Shown: piece after piece, positions 53,443-64,000 of the stretch
Numbering within the stretch: position 1 is the stretch's first letter
Layout of the letters: the number at the start of each line of letters is the position of its first letter
Source of the DNA: Argyresthia goedartella
Taxonomy: Eukaryota > Arthropoda > Insecta > Lepidoptera > Argyresthiidae
Assembly: GCA_949825045.1 (NCBI GenBank)
Contig: OX463836.1
Coordinates: 9,627,829 to 9,691,828, forward strand
Reading direction: 5' to 3'
Length of the DNA: 64,000 nucleotides
Program-made: the position numbers and the translations under genes
Notes under the pieces: generated by a model
The model's input: only the letters and a program-made list of their open reading frames with translations
What the model was told of the DNA's origin: nothing
The model's database searches: none

Positions 53443-55300
53443 TTTTTTTTTTTTGTTGGAGGGGAAAAAAATGGAACTACCCATGCCCAGGAGTCAGACC
53501 TCCCTGCTATGTCCGGGTCCCCACATATTGAGCGGGCATCAGCTCGTGTGGTATACGGACTAAAAACAACCCCTTTGTTTTTACAGTTGTCTTAGTAAGA
53601 ATTAACTGTGAGCCACGGCCTCGGTATATGCTGAAGGCTTTCTACCTGCAATTTGCCCTTTTGGGCGATATATATGTGTATATGATATATATGGGAGGAG
53701 TTTGCCTGCTAACCCGGTTTTATGAGCGGGCATCAGCTCATAGTCAACGGGCATGATAGCGGCATGTTAGCGGCGGGGGCAGCTAGCCCCCGCTACTAAG
53801 AAGTGGTTATATATAATTTTTGAGACCTATCCTAATCCTAAACTACTTTATATTTGGGTCATTTAGGGGGGCTCTGACCTCAGTCCGGGAGGTTTAAAGG
53901 GGCAGGGGGAGATTGTGTGTTCGTCGAATCAAGACGGCGATCTCTTTCAATCCTGGTATCTGAGACGCTGTAGAGCTTCGGGAACACAGCCTTCGTCAAG
54001 TTGACGTGCCTGAGGGGCGGGGGGTGGTTGGGCTTTAAGAGCTTTCGTGATATCGTCCTCCGGTTCTAGGAGGACGTCTTTGGGGCGCCTTTTGAAAAGG
54101 TGTTTCTTATTTATATCTGGGGTCGGATCATACAGAGATGCTTGTACTATAAGCGGGTTTGGGTGGCTAGATGCATTAATGAAGAAGCGTTCGGACGCTT
54201 CTTTCATATATTGCTTTACTGTAGGAGTCTAAAGTCACTATGGAGGTCTACGTTTCGCATGTACCACGGGGCACCTACGGCTTTTCGCATGAAGCGATTT
54301 TGTAAAACCTAAAGGGGCTTAAGGGAGTGGGAGCAGTGTGCAAAGACTTTACTTGCATACGTGAAGACCGGACGGATGCAAGTTTTAAATAGAGTTATTT
54401 TGCAGCGCATTGGAAGATTGCTTTTACTTCTCATGAGCGGGTGAAGCCTACTCATGTAGAAGGCTGCTTTGTCGCAGACCGTTTTAATGTGGGATTTGAA
54501 GTTTAGTCGGGAGTCTAATGTCACGCCTAAATACTTCACTTTATTTTCCCAAGGGATAGGGCGGTCAAAGAGGGTGATTTCGGGTAGTGAAGAGGACCCG
54601 CGGTCAGCTCGAGTCTTACCCCTTGAGAAAAGCACGGCTGCGCTTTTCTCGGGGTTCATCTCTATTCTCCATTTGAGAGCCCATTCACCGAGGTCGGTTA
54701 CTGCTTTCTGGAGTACTTGACAAACGCGCGCCCTCTTCCTACTGGTGTAATAGAGAGCCGTATCGTCAGCGTAAAGGGCTAGCTCGAAGTATAGCGTGCG
54801 GGGGACGTCTTGGACGTAAAGTGAAAACAGGGTGGGGGAGAGAACTGAGCCTTGTGGGACTCCGGCGGCTATGGGGTGGGGCCTAGAGCGCGATTTTTCT
54901 ACTCGATAGCAAAAACTGCGCTCAGTGAGGTAGTCTTTGATAATGAGTACAAGCCTATCGGGGAGGTTGAGTTGGTAAAGTTTATAAATAAGACCATTGT
55001 GCCAAACTTTGTCAAAAGCTTTCGCTACGTCAAAGAATATGGCACCAGTATCTTTGGACTTTGCCGTTGTGTGGAACCCTTTGTAAATGTGCTCCGTTAT
55101 GCGGTGCACCTGTTGGACGCACGAGTATTTGGGTCTAAAGCCAAACTGCTCGTTGGGTTTGAGATTTTTGTCTATACAAATGTCTTTGAGTCGGTTGAGA
55201 ATAAGCCGTTCATAGACTTTGCCTATTGAAGAGAGTAAGCTAATGGGGCGATAGCAAGTGGGGTCGGTTCGATCTTTCCGGGGTTTGTGAAAGCCAATAA
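53443..55300 (-). mobile_element. Jockey-clade LINE inserted in BEL element 1
   Basis: The poly(A) end lies at 53443-53454 (a T run on the plus strand), followed by a 3' UTR of about 490 bp and the ORF2 C-terminus. The element runs without a gap to 55300, where the LTR of BEL element 2 begins. A 115-bp 3' end of the same family is at 8497-8612. The 5' part is not in the window. Confidence 0.88.
53947..55300 (-). pseudogene. Jockey-type ORF2 reverse transcriptase, 3' part
   Basis: RT palm and fingers: RPISLLSSIGKVYERLILNR, FFDVAKAFDKVWHNGLIYKL (motif A), AAGVPQGSVLSPTLFSLYV (motif B) and LALYADDTALYY (motif C, catalytic). Thumb: KYLGVTLDSRLNFKSHI. A TAG stop at 54309-54311 replaces a glutamine codon of the family. 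A one-base deletion near 54220 follows, and the last part (KEASERFFINASSHPNPLI) continues to the stop at 53947. The catalytic core is therefore intact but the protein is broken at the C-terminus, and the endonuclease would lie beyond the BEL element 2 insertion. Confidence 0.88.
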
Positions 55301-55870
55301 TGTTTAATTCCACGCCTCAACCGAACGGCGTGGAATCATGAGGGGCTGGGTTTTTGCCAGCACGGGAGAGAATCGTGAGTGGCACTTTACCTTGCCGTCG
55401 TAGACCGGAATTCGAAAGCTCGATTCGAGGCAGGAATACGGGATAGGAGCACAAGTGTGGTAGGAGAGGAACCGAATCTCACTCGTTTCGCTGCCCGAGG
55501 CTGTCGCCGGCGTGTTACTTGCCGACACGAGGAGTCGCCGTCCGAATACGACGAGTTGGGGACCGTACAACTTCAACCTTCACAACACGAATCACTGACG
55601 CGAATCTACTTATTTCCCGACGATTATTGTGATTAACACTCCGACCAGGCCCGACACCTGTGTTAGACAATTGTTACACTGAAATATATTCAAGGCCCGA
55701 CGCCATGAGCAGACATGTTTTTTCTCACGACAAGAAAATAACCTCTAATTTTTCATCTCGTTTCGATACGAGTGACAGCTGCGGTTCCGTTTCCGCTAGT
55801 GATGTTCCGATTACTCGCGATCGATCCGCGCAACGAAAACCGGTGCGTTCCGAAGCATAAATATTAAACA
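55301..55870 (-). repeat. 3' LTR of BEL/Pao element 2 (570 bp)
   Basis: On the minus strand it starts TGTTTAATATTTATGC just after the pol stop and ends GTGGAATTAAACA, so it has TG..CA ends and the short inverted repeat TGTTTAAT/ATTAAACA. A 10-bp inverted repeat (ATTCCACGCC, GGCGTGGAAT) lies near the end. Jockey coding sequence resumes at 55300. No second LTR is visible in the window. Confidence 0.8.
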
Positions 55871-58800
55871 GTCACCCGCCCGGACAGGCCCGAACCTGTC
55901 CCTAATCAATAGGAAGGCGAGAAAGTGTTGCGACCGCTCTCTTGAGGACCGAGTCCCCCACCTTGACTTCTGCTGATCGAGGCGTGCCATCCCGACCCGT
56001 GTACAAATTGACGATCCGTCCTCGTCTCCATCTCAATGATGGCAGGTTCGCATCCTTAATCAGCACCAAATCACCGAATTGAGTGGGGCTCGTCCGGTCA
56101 GTCTACTTAAGGCGCTGTTGCAAGATGTGCAAGTACTCAAGGGACCACCGTTTCCAAAAATCTTGAGCCATCTGCTGCAACATCTGCCACCTAGTTAACC
56201 GACTTAACTTAACATCACCGAACGGGTATTCTGGCAGGGCGTTAAGGGGCTGACCTATCAGGAAGTGACCCGGCGTCAACGCTTCCAAATCATTTGGATC
56301 CGAACTGAGCGGGCACAACGGACGCGAGTTCAGTGTCATTTCAATTTTACAGAACAGCGTCGCAAGCTCTTCAAAGCGTAGAGAGGTCTCACCGATGATC
56401 CTCGTCAGGTGCGACTTAGCCGATTTAACCGCAGCCTCAAAAATTCCTCCCCAATGAGGACATCCCGGCGGACTGAAAACCCATTCAATCCCTCGTCGGG
56501 AGCAAGCCGTACCGATGGCATCCTGGTTACGCAGGCGATATCTGCAGGAGGACACAACTGCAGATATCGCTTGGCTCCGACAAAATTTGTGCCGTTGTCC
56601 GAAAGGATTAATGTCGGGAGGCCCCTTCGTGAGACGAACCGATCTAGACATGCGATAAATGCCTCTGTAGTGAGGTCACTGACCACCTCCAAGTGGACTG
56701 CCTTCGTGGCCAAGCACACGAAGACGCACAGGTATGCCTTCACTAATCTGGCGTTCCGTAGCTGTGAAGACTTGACCATGAATGGTCCCGCGAAATCCGT
56801 TCCGACACCCGCAAAGGGCCGGATTTCGTTAACCCTATCCGAGGGCAAATCGCCCATCTGGGGCTGCATCGTAGCCGCCTTGGCCCGATAATAAGGCAGG
56901 CACCGTAATACGACGCTACGCACTAAGCGTCTTCCCGATAGAATCCAGAACTCGCGCTGGAGAAACGCCATCAAGTCGTGGCATCCGATATGCCCATTCC
57001 GAATGTGTCGATCCTGTATCAACAGTTCGACCAACTTCCCTTTCCTAGGAAGTAACAACGGGTGGCGAGCCGCATAAGGCAGGTTGGCATTCCGCAGCCG
57101 ACCTCCTACCCTCAGCAATCCTTGAAGGTCAATGAACGGGTTGAGCCGAGCCACAGCTCCCTTCGGTTGGACGCGTCCGCGTCTCAGAATGTCCAGTTCG
57201 GACTTAAAGTGCACCGTCTGCACGTTCCGTACCAATGCGAACAACGCATGGTTCCGTTCCCGTGGTGTCAGGACCTGTGTCCGCACTCGTTGCGCCTCAG
57301 AATTCCAACAATTCCGCGCAAATCGGCAGATCCAGGCGGTCACATTGACCAGCTTGTCGAGCGAGCTGTACCGTTCCAGCAGGCTGAACTCCTCTTCCGG
57401 CTCTGGTTGCGTCGTACAGACACCGACTGTCAAGGCGCCGTTCGCCGAGGTAACGCGTGGACTCATTGGCCAATCCGATTCGGCTTGAGTCAACCATTTT
57501 GGACCCCACCACAAGGGATGTCTAACCAACTCCGGAGCGTGACACCCACGAGACGCACAGTTTGCTGGGCTCATCTCCCCTGGAACATGTCTCCAGATTA
57601 AGGGAACCTCCGAATTCAAAATCTGCGAAACCCGATTCGCCACAAAAATCTCCAGTTTGTGAACTGAAGCCTTCAGCCAGCATAACACGATCTGGCTGTC
57701 CGTCCAAGCGTAGACCGTATCTTCTAACGCTATTGACCCACGAAGAACCGTCATCGTGTGGTTGAGCAGACGAGTCAGGAGAGCCGCTCCCGAAAGCTCT
57801 AATTTGGGAATGGTCAGGCGAGTGCGCAACGGCGCAACCTTGCTCTTGGCCATGACCAACCGCACATCAACCTCCCCCGAGGAGTCGACCGTACGCAGAT
57901 ATACCGCAGCTCCGTAGCCCTTCTCCGAGGCATCGCAAAACCCATGCAGGGTGGCGGTGTATCGTTTGGTGGGGACCAACCTCCGTGGCAGTGAGATCCG
58001 ATTGATGCCAGGGAGGGTCGAAAAGAACGAGTCCCACTCTGAGCTCAATGACCCGCCGATCGGGTCGTCCCATTTCAGCTCAGCAGACCACAATTGCTGC
58101 ATAAAACACTTGAGCTGAAATGTTACCGGGGTGATCCAACCGTTTGGATCAAATGTCCTAGCCACCGTTGAAAGGACGTTCCGTTTCGTCCAGACCTTCA
58201 GGGAGTCCAACTCGACCCGATACGAAAACATGTCTGACACCGGCTGGTACTGGACGCCTAATACCGACAACATATTTGGATTTTCCAAATTTTCAAAAAT
58301 GTGGGGATCCTGCTGGTAGTCATCCGGAAGACCAGTCAGTAACTCTGGAGAGTTCGACATCCATTTCCGGAGCTCGTAACCTCCACCCCGTAAGAGCTCA
58401 ACTAGCTCGTCCAGTCGAGCGAGCGCCTCCTCTACGGAATCTGCACCGGTACAGATATCGTCCACGTAGAGATCCTGCTCCAGGATCGCTGCTCCTCTAG
58501 GGAAGTTTAACCGTTCTCGATCCGCTAACTCCCGCAGAGTGCGAATCGCCAAATAAGGACTAGACCGTAGCCCGTACGTGTTGGTGTTCAGCTCGTACAC
58601 CCTGATGGGCTGATCTGGGCTCTCTCGCCACAGTATCAGCTGATACCGTCTATCGTCAGGGTGAATGACCGTCTGTCTAAACATCATCCGGATGTCAGCT
58701 ACAAACACAACATTGTGTCGACGGATTCGTGTGATAACATCCGCGATGTCATGGTTCAACTTCGGCCCTGAATGCAAACACAGGTTCAGGTTCATGCCGT

Positions 58801-59789
58801 TAGATGTTGATGCCGATCCATCGAACACTACCCGTATTTTGCCCTCCGGGGTCCTCAAGACCGCGTGATGGGGCAGGAAGCAGTGGTCTTCACCAGTCGA
58901 TACCCGAAACCGACATGTGGCCGAGCGACTCGTATTCCCGCATGAAATCGACGTACTTCTGCCGGAAAATCCCGTCACGCTTCATGCGTCGTTCCATCGA
59001 CAGAAGCCGCGTCTCGGCTGCATGGTGTGAACTGCCCAGCGGTGGGCGATTACTCCGGAATGGAAGACGTGTGAGAAATCGACCTGACCGAAGGCGACCA
59101 GTATTGTTCCGATAAAACTGTTCACAATCTTCTTCAACCGGGTCCAACCGGCGGACCGTAGGTGATTCCTCCACCTCCCAAAACTTCTGTATCACCTCCG
59201 AGAGTGCAGAACCGAATAAGGCACTACGAGTCGCTAGGCGTGGGGCAGCCGGCATGACCGGACCCATTACCGCATGGCCCAGTCTGGTGTTGACCGAAAC
59301 CAGACCAGTCGCCTGCAACACGTGGACACCTGGCACTAACAGGTATCCCAAGGCATCGACACCCAATAAAATGTCTACTGGGCCCGGAATATCGAACTCC
59401 GGGTCAGCCAGTGACAACCCAGCGACCAACTGTCGCACCGAGGGCGACAACCGTACGTGAGGGTGTGAGCCCATCACATTAGGCATAACTAATGCCGTGA
59501 CCGTCAGATTCACTGATGAATCCACCCGTGACGAGAGAGTAATCCGACATACTCCATTAACGGAACCGACTTCCGTGTTCCCACTTCCCCGAATGAAATG
59601 TGGATACTCCCTTACCGAAATGCCCAACCGTCTTACAAGGTTGCACGAGACTAAGCACCCCTGGGCCCCCGAGTCCAATAGTGCTCGTGCCACACATGAT
59701 TTGCCGTCCGAACTCCACGCTATCACAGAGGCGGTGGGGAGCATGACCGTCTGTGGAGTGGCGGCACCCTGTAAGTGGGCGGTGTGTCC
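55871..59789 (-). pseudogene. BEL/Pao element 2 pol: protease, RT, RNase H, integrase
   Basis: Aspartic protease DSGAQG near 59680 in a frame that runs 59789-58890. After a frameshift near 58930 an 857-codon frame (58978-56405) carries RT with LYVDDICTGAD, RNase H (HGFCDASEKGYGAAVYL, YAWTDSQIVLCWL), the integrase zinc region (HIRNGHIGCH) and core GTDFAGPF and SDNGTNFVGA. A second frameshift near 56550 leads to WVFSPPGCPHWGGIFEAAVK, with the third catalytic residue E, and LTRWQMLQQMAQDFWKRW. A TAG stop at 56103-56105 sits in the same frame as the natural end at 55902-55904. So there are two frameshifts and one nonsense codon. Most catalytic residues are present, so the decay is recent. Confidence 0.92.
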
Positions 59790-61603
59790 CTAGCGGGAAC
59801 CTCCGCGGGATCCGAACCCGCTGGGACCCCCGTCGGCCGTGCTGTAACTCGGCTGCTGATATGCCGGTGGCATATCAGACCGTATGTACATCAGGGGGTC
59901 CCAACCCGCATAATAGGCCCCTCGCTGTCCCGGTATCCGACCATACCGGACGGTGTACGGTGTGCCCGGTGGCCACCGTGGATGGAGGGGGGAGAGCGGA
60001 TCCAACCTGGGGCGCTCTAGGAATGGGGGCGACATCCGACTGTTCGCCTCCCTGTTCGCCTCCAAGAGCGACGGGCAGGGTGGCGCAGAAGGTGGTGGGC
60101 TCCCAGCCTTCGCGCCACTCATAGGTGCCATCTGACACCCGCCCGTAACACGCGGTGAGCCAGCGGCCCGAAGTCCTCGCTGACCCTGTACAGCGGCGAC
60201 CGAACCCCGGCTATCCCGCCTGTAACCCCCCGTGCTGCCCCCTTCCCCTCGGGGGGGGGTCCTGTCCGCGGGTACCCCAGTCACCCCGTTGGTGACTCCC
60301 GTTGCCCGGAGGGGGACTGGGTCCGGCCCTGGTTGGGCCCTGTGACCGACCAACCTGAGTCCGGCCCTGGTGACCGTCCGAAGGGCCTGACCGGTTCAGG
60401 CACAACACGATGTGGTGCTTGCCACCACAGCACTCACAGGGGAACGCGCGTGAGCACTCGCTCAGCGGGTGCGGCCCCAAACAACCGAAACACAATCGGT
60501 GGCGGAAGACTACCTTCCTGCGGGCAGCTACCCCGAGCGCCTTAAATTTGGCGCAACAGGTCACTTCATGACCGGCACTGTCGCAGTGCACACAGCCATC
60601 ACCCGACGGCGCGGCATTCAAAACGCCAAATTGTTTTGACCGCCCACCCCCCCGTGGGGGCGGGGGGCGCGGCCCCTCCGGCATCCGCGCGGGTTGGCGC
60701 TGCACACTGGCCTCCGTATCCAATGTGTCGCATCGCCTGCATTCACCCTCCAAAAAATCCGTAATTGGACGAGCGTGGGCAGTTCCGAGCTACTGCCCCC
60801 ATGCAGCTGTTCAAACCGACTTTGAACAGCTGCAGGCAACCGTGACAAAACCATATACAATACGATATATGACCATTGGTCTACTGGCAGACCAAGGTTC
60901 TGAAGGGCCTTAGTGGCCACCAGCACAGGGTTGAGCACCTGTACCCGGATGTCAACATCCCGGGTTACTCTTGGGATGCTAAACAGCTTCCCCAGCTGCG
61001 CATCAACCAACCGCCGTTTGTGTTGGTAGCGGTCAAACAATATGGACCGGACTATCTCATAATTGCCCGCCGTGACCGTTAGGTGACCGACCAACTCCTT
61101 CGGTTCACCCCGCAGTGCCATCAATAGTTGGGCCAACTTGTAGGCGTTGTCCAGGTCGTCCCGACCGTGGACCAGACTATCGAATAAATTGATGAATGCC
61201 GGCCACTCATCAATTGCCCCACCGAAGGCCGGAATCTCCAGGTGTGGCAGCCGTCCAACAACACCCTTAGGGGGGGGTCTCCGCTACCTTCCCCGCGGTC
61301 ATTCCGACGCGACCGCTTAATTTTTTCGGCGCGACGCTCGATGTCGCCCAAGCACTCCATCGCTTGGTCAGCATCCGCGCAGAGCTGCTTCACTGCAGCC
61401 ACCGAGGCCTCATCCGTAAGCCCGAGGGCTTCAGCCTCCGCAGCGAGCCGACACACCTTCCCGACGCGTGTCATTGCGTCCTCCACACGCTTGAGCAGGA
61501 CATCGTCCATGTCAGGTCGCTCCACATACTTGTGAGTATGGGCGAGCCATCTCATCTCCTCACGGACACCATACCGCAGTACCGTCAAGGGCGAAGGTGC
61601 CAT
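59790..61603 (-). pseudogene. BEL/Pao element 2 gag, multiply frameshifted
   Basis: Start MAPSPLTVLRYGVREEMRWL at 61603 and a coiled helical N-terminus to about 61260. It shifts frame to the capsid-like part (LLMALRGEPKELVGHLTVTA, LFDRYQHKRRLVDAQLGKLF) at 61136-60760. It shifts again to a cysteine-rich nucleic-acid-binding region (CVHCDSAGHEVTCC, CFGCLGPHPLSEC, CECCGGKHH) at 60560-60390. A Gly/Pro/Arg-rich spacer then ends at a TAG (59790-59792). The protease frame continues in the same frame directly after that TAG. Three frameshifts break gag. The layout matches BEL/Pao gag. Confidence 0.85.
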
Positions 61604-61855
61604 GGTTACCGATTCAATTGTTTCTGGTCCTATGCTTCACTACCGAACTAAGCACAGCCAGAGACCAGCACTTGCCCGTCAGCGCTGGGCACAGAAATTA
61701 AAACTAAGTTGTCAAAACTAAGGCAACCACTAAAACAATTAAATCCTAAACAATATTTAATATGGTCGCCCTGTGGACATACACCTTATAAATATACACT
61801 CTAAATCAATTAGAGAATGCCACCATAAAGTACAATAAAAATAACACCCAAAATT
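61604..61855 (-). other. Leader of BEL element 2 (no LTR found)
   Basis: About 170-250 bp upstream of the gag start. The 570-bp LTR seen at 55301-55870 is not repeated here, and no match to its ends was found up to the LINE tail at 61860. The leader is probably interrupted by the LINE. Confidence 0.5.
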
Positions 61856-62107
61856 TGTTATTTTTTTTTTTTACTTTATTAGGAAAACTAACAGCTTATC
61901 ACTAACACAATAAGTTACACACATAGATACAGAAAGCCAACAAAAAGTTTTCACAGCTAGCAATATTTTGAGCAATTAGCACAGGTGAAAGAAAAGCGAT
62001 ACACGAAACATCAGACACGGTAACTATATCCAATAATAGAAGAAGGAAGATGGCACACCATTATAGTGGGTTATATCGGTAATGAGGCCTCAACCGAGTC
62101 ACAAAAC

Positions 62108-64000
62108 TTAGAGGTTAATACTTCGGATAACGGAAATACTACTAGCGAACAAATCAATGTCTTCGTTTTCAATACAAAGGTCGTTGAAAGATCGTATAGC
62201 TCTGATAAAGTAAGAATTTTGTCTAAAGTTTGTGCGAGCCCAAGGAACAAACAATGACAGTCTTCGGCGAGACTGAGAACGTGAGGGGACGAGGAGATGA
62301 AGCTTAGCTAACAAGGCGGGACAGTCGACAAGGCTCTGGGCTAATTTCATCAGATAGGTGATGTCAGTTATGTATCGCCGTACATGCAATGGAAGTAAGT
62401 GGAGTTTGATGCATAATTGGTTATAGGGTAGTCTTGGAAGTTTAAATTTGGATTTAATATGTCGAATAAATTTCTTTTGAATGCTCTCTAACTTATTAAT
62501 ATATACTTTGTAACTGGGGTTCCAAACTTGTGAAGCATATTCGAGGTGGCTCCTGACAAATGCACAGTAGATAACTTTTACGGATTTAACCTTACAATCC
62601 CCCAAGCCTCATATGACGCTCGCCTCGAGTACCGTCCGTCCCCCAAGCGTCATATGACGCTCTCGCTCCCGCGCTTTTTTAAACCGGTATATTTTGGCCA
62701 ATTTTTGTCATGTTGGTACTGTTAAAGATTTTCCAGACGCTCAATAAGACAAAGTCTATAATCCGATACAATTGTCTATGGTCATTCATAGAAAAAAATA
62801 TTCCAAACGTGCCTCAAAAAAAACACTTTCGAGGACTTTTTTTTGGAAAATTTCAAACGCTGAAATATTGAACAGTTTATATAAGAACACACTAATGTTT
62901 TTATTGTTTTGAAAGGGTAATGTTATTTAGATTACGTAGGTATCAAATAACATGTATATGTTGTTGATGTTTTTCTCATGTCTGCTAGATTTGTGTCGAG
63001 AAGGACCATTTTCATAGATGTCTGTGATTCTCATGTCGGTACAATAATAAAGGAAGGTCACTGTGACATTAGTTTTGCATTGACTAAGAGAGGGTTTCAT
63101 TAGCTACTCATATTTAGCACTCTCATAGTTCTAAGAGTTACCATTTCAACATAATCACTTGATACGTCAGTCAAGTGTCGCGCGCCGCGCGGGCTTAAGT
63201 GTGCCTGGGGGACGAGCTGTGTCGGCTACAAGTGGCTGGGGGTGCGAGGGGTTAAGGCGACGCAGATTTTTGCAGGAACGAATAATAAACCCTAAGGCCT
63301 TGTAGGCTTTACTGGTAATTGAATTTATGTGCGTAACAAAGATAAGTTTGCTGTCCATAATGACACCAAGGTCTCTAATTTCATGAAGTGTAAGTAAAGG
63401 TTTATTTTTTAATGAGTAATTGTTATTAAATAGGTTGCGTTTACGAGTAAAGGACACAGTAAAGCATTTGGATACATTTAGGTCAAGTTTATTGTTGAGG
63501 CAGTAAATATCGAATTGCAGAAGGTCGTCTTGCAGTAATGCTGAGTCAATAGCATCGTTAACAGTTCTAAATATTTTCATGTCATCGGCAAAAAGTAAGA
63601 ATTGAGAATTTTTAAAACAGTTGGAAATATCAAAAACGAAAATTATAAACAGTAACGGTGCTAGTAACGACCCTTGGGGAACCCCTGAGGGTATATTAGT
63701 CCAATTAGATTTATAGCCGTTCAGTACAACTGCCTGAGATCTGTTTTCAACGTATGATGAGAACCACCGAAATAAGTCACCCCTGATGCCAATTGCAAGT
63801 AACTTTTTCAATAGAAGGATATGATCTATTCGGTCGAAAGCCTTGCTATAATCAGTATAAATAGCATCCACTTGATCACCGTTATCTAACTGCTGGGTTA
63901 TAAAATCATTAAACAGTAGTAGGTTTGAGTCTGTGGACCGTTTCTTAAGAAAACCATGCTGCTGGGGACAAAACGACGACTTTAATGCAGCATACACTTG
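62108..64000 (-). CDS. CR1-like LINE reverse transcriptase, interrupted by a MITE
   Basis: From the right edge to 63256 the frame encodes PQQHGFLKKRSTDSNLLLF, YTDYSKAFDRIDHILLLKKL (motif A), PSGVPQGSLLAPLLFIIFVF (motif B) and FLLFADDMKIF (motif C). It then runs into the MITE and stops at 63167. After the MITE the same frame resumes at 62585 with VKVIYCAFVRSHLEYASQVW and ends at 62108. MITE plus one TTAA copy is 666 bp, divisible by three, and removing it would leave the reading frame continuous. So the LINE ORF was intact when the MITE landed. The endonuclease and start are beyond the edge. CR1 versus a related Jockey-group clade is not settled. Confidence 0.88.
62590..63251. mobile_element. 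piggyBac-like MITE with TTAA duplications (662 bp)
   Basis: TTAA at 62586-62589 and 63252-63255. Ends CCTTACAATCCCCCAAGCC and, inverted, CCCCTCGCACCCCCAGCC share CC, CA and CCCCCA at matching positions. It also carries CGTCATATGACG-like palindromes near the left end (62608-62665). No transposase. The TTAA duplication and C-rich ends are those of piggyBac elements. Confidence 0.85.

Larger units (their letters stand above)
61856..64000 (-). mobile_element. CR1-like LINE in the leader of BEL element 2 (partial)
   Basis: The poly(A) tail is the T run at 61860-61873, followed on the minus strand by a 3' UTR and ORF end. The RT region continues to the right edge. A piggyBac-like MITE lies inside. 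Confidence 0.85.

Noticed and set aside
56409..61651. Many plus-strand open frames of 60-180 codons in a GC-rich region
   Set aside because: All lie antisense to BEL element 2 gag and pol, which show real domain motifs; GC-rich DNA has few stops.
61604..61860. 5' LTR of BEL element 2
   Set aside because: Neither the TGTTTAAT nor the ATTAAACA end region of the 3' LTR occurs here; the leader ends at the LINE tail.

Overview
This window looks like the nuclear genome of a lepidopteran (moth or butterfly). The reasons are AT-rich non-coding DNA, many dispersed repeats of kinds I know from Lepidoptera (a tRNA-derived SINE, a dispersed repeat containing GTTATAGCGGCAACAG, a Dong-type element sitting in a TAA microsatellite, a DD37D mariner) and coding exons with ordinary GT-AG introns. 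There is no operon, CRISPR array or other prokaryotic feature. Nearly everything recognisable is a transposable element (TE) or a TE remnant.

Layout. 1-2.7 kb: a non-LTR retrotransposon with a long open frame (RT plus RNase H), minus strand, running off the left edge. 2.7-18.5 kb: non-coding DNA packed with SINEs, MITEs, LINE tails and the lepidopteran repeat, including a LINE inside a MITE (4.97-5.83 kb) and a 102/51-bp tandem repeat (8.95-9.2 kb). 18.5-22.2 kb: three elements end to end: a DD37D mariner, a TGTCACCG-ended TIR element, and a DUF4817-type transposon with about 250-bp TIRs. 22.2-31.1 kb: repeats, among them two large inverted-repeat structures (24.6-25.5 and 27.4-31.1 kb). 31.6-35.1 kb: an intron-containing DDE transposase pseudogene on the minus strand, with a Dong/R4-type LINE in one intron. 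37.8-46.9 kb: three plus-strand exons and a poly(A) signal that look like one host gene, possibly a small TPPP/p25-alpha-like protein. Its introns hold a LINE that splits the lepidopteran repeat, a Mutator-like element with about 380-bp TIRs, a hAT MITE with an 8-bp target duplication, SINEs and MITEs. 47.2-49.6 kb: a palindromic element split by a second hAT MITE, a Helitron helicase fragment and LINE tails.

50-64 kb is a nest of retroelements, all with coding sequence on the minus strand. BEL/Pao element 1 (50.26-53.44 kb) is cut by the poly(A) end of a Jockey LINE (53.44-55.30 kb). The Jockey ends exactly at the 3' LTR of BEL/Pao element 2 (55.30 to about 61.8 kb). The leader of that element ends at the poly(A) tail of a CR1-like LINE (61.86 kb to beyond the edge). 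The LINE is split by a 662-bp piggyBac-like MITE with TTAA duplications. The missing 5' parts of each layer are predicted to lie to the right of the window in reverse order.

The only genes likely to serve the host are the exons at 37.8, 45.3 and 46.7 kb. Most transposon genes here are visibly broken. The best preserved are the LINE pol at the left edge, the Dong-type ORF, the 857-codon RT/RNase H/integrase frame of BEL element 2, and the CR1-like LINE apart from its MITE.
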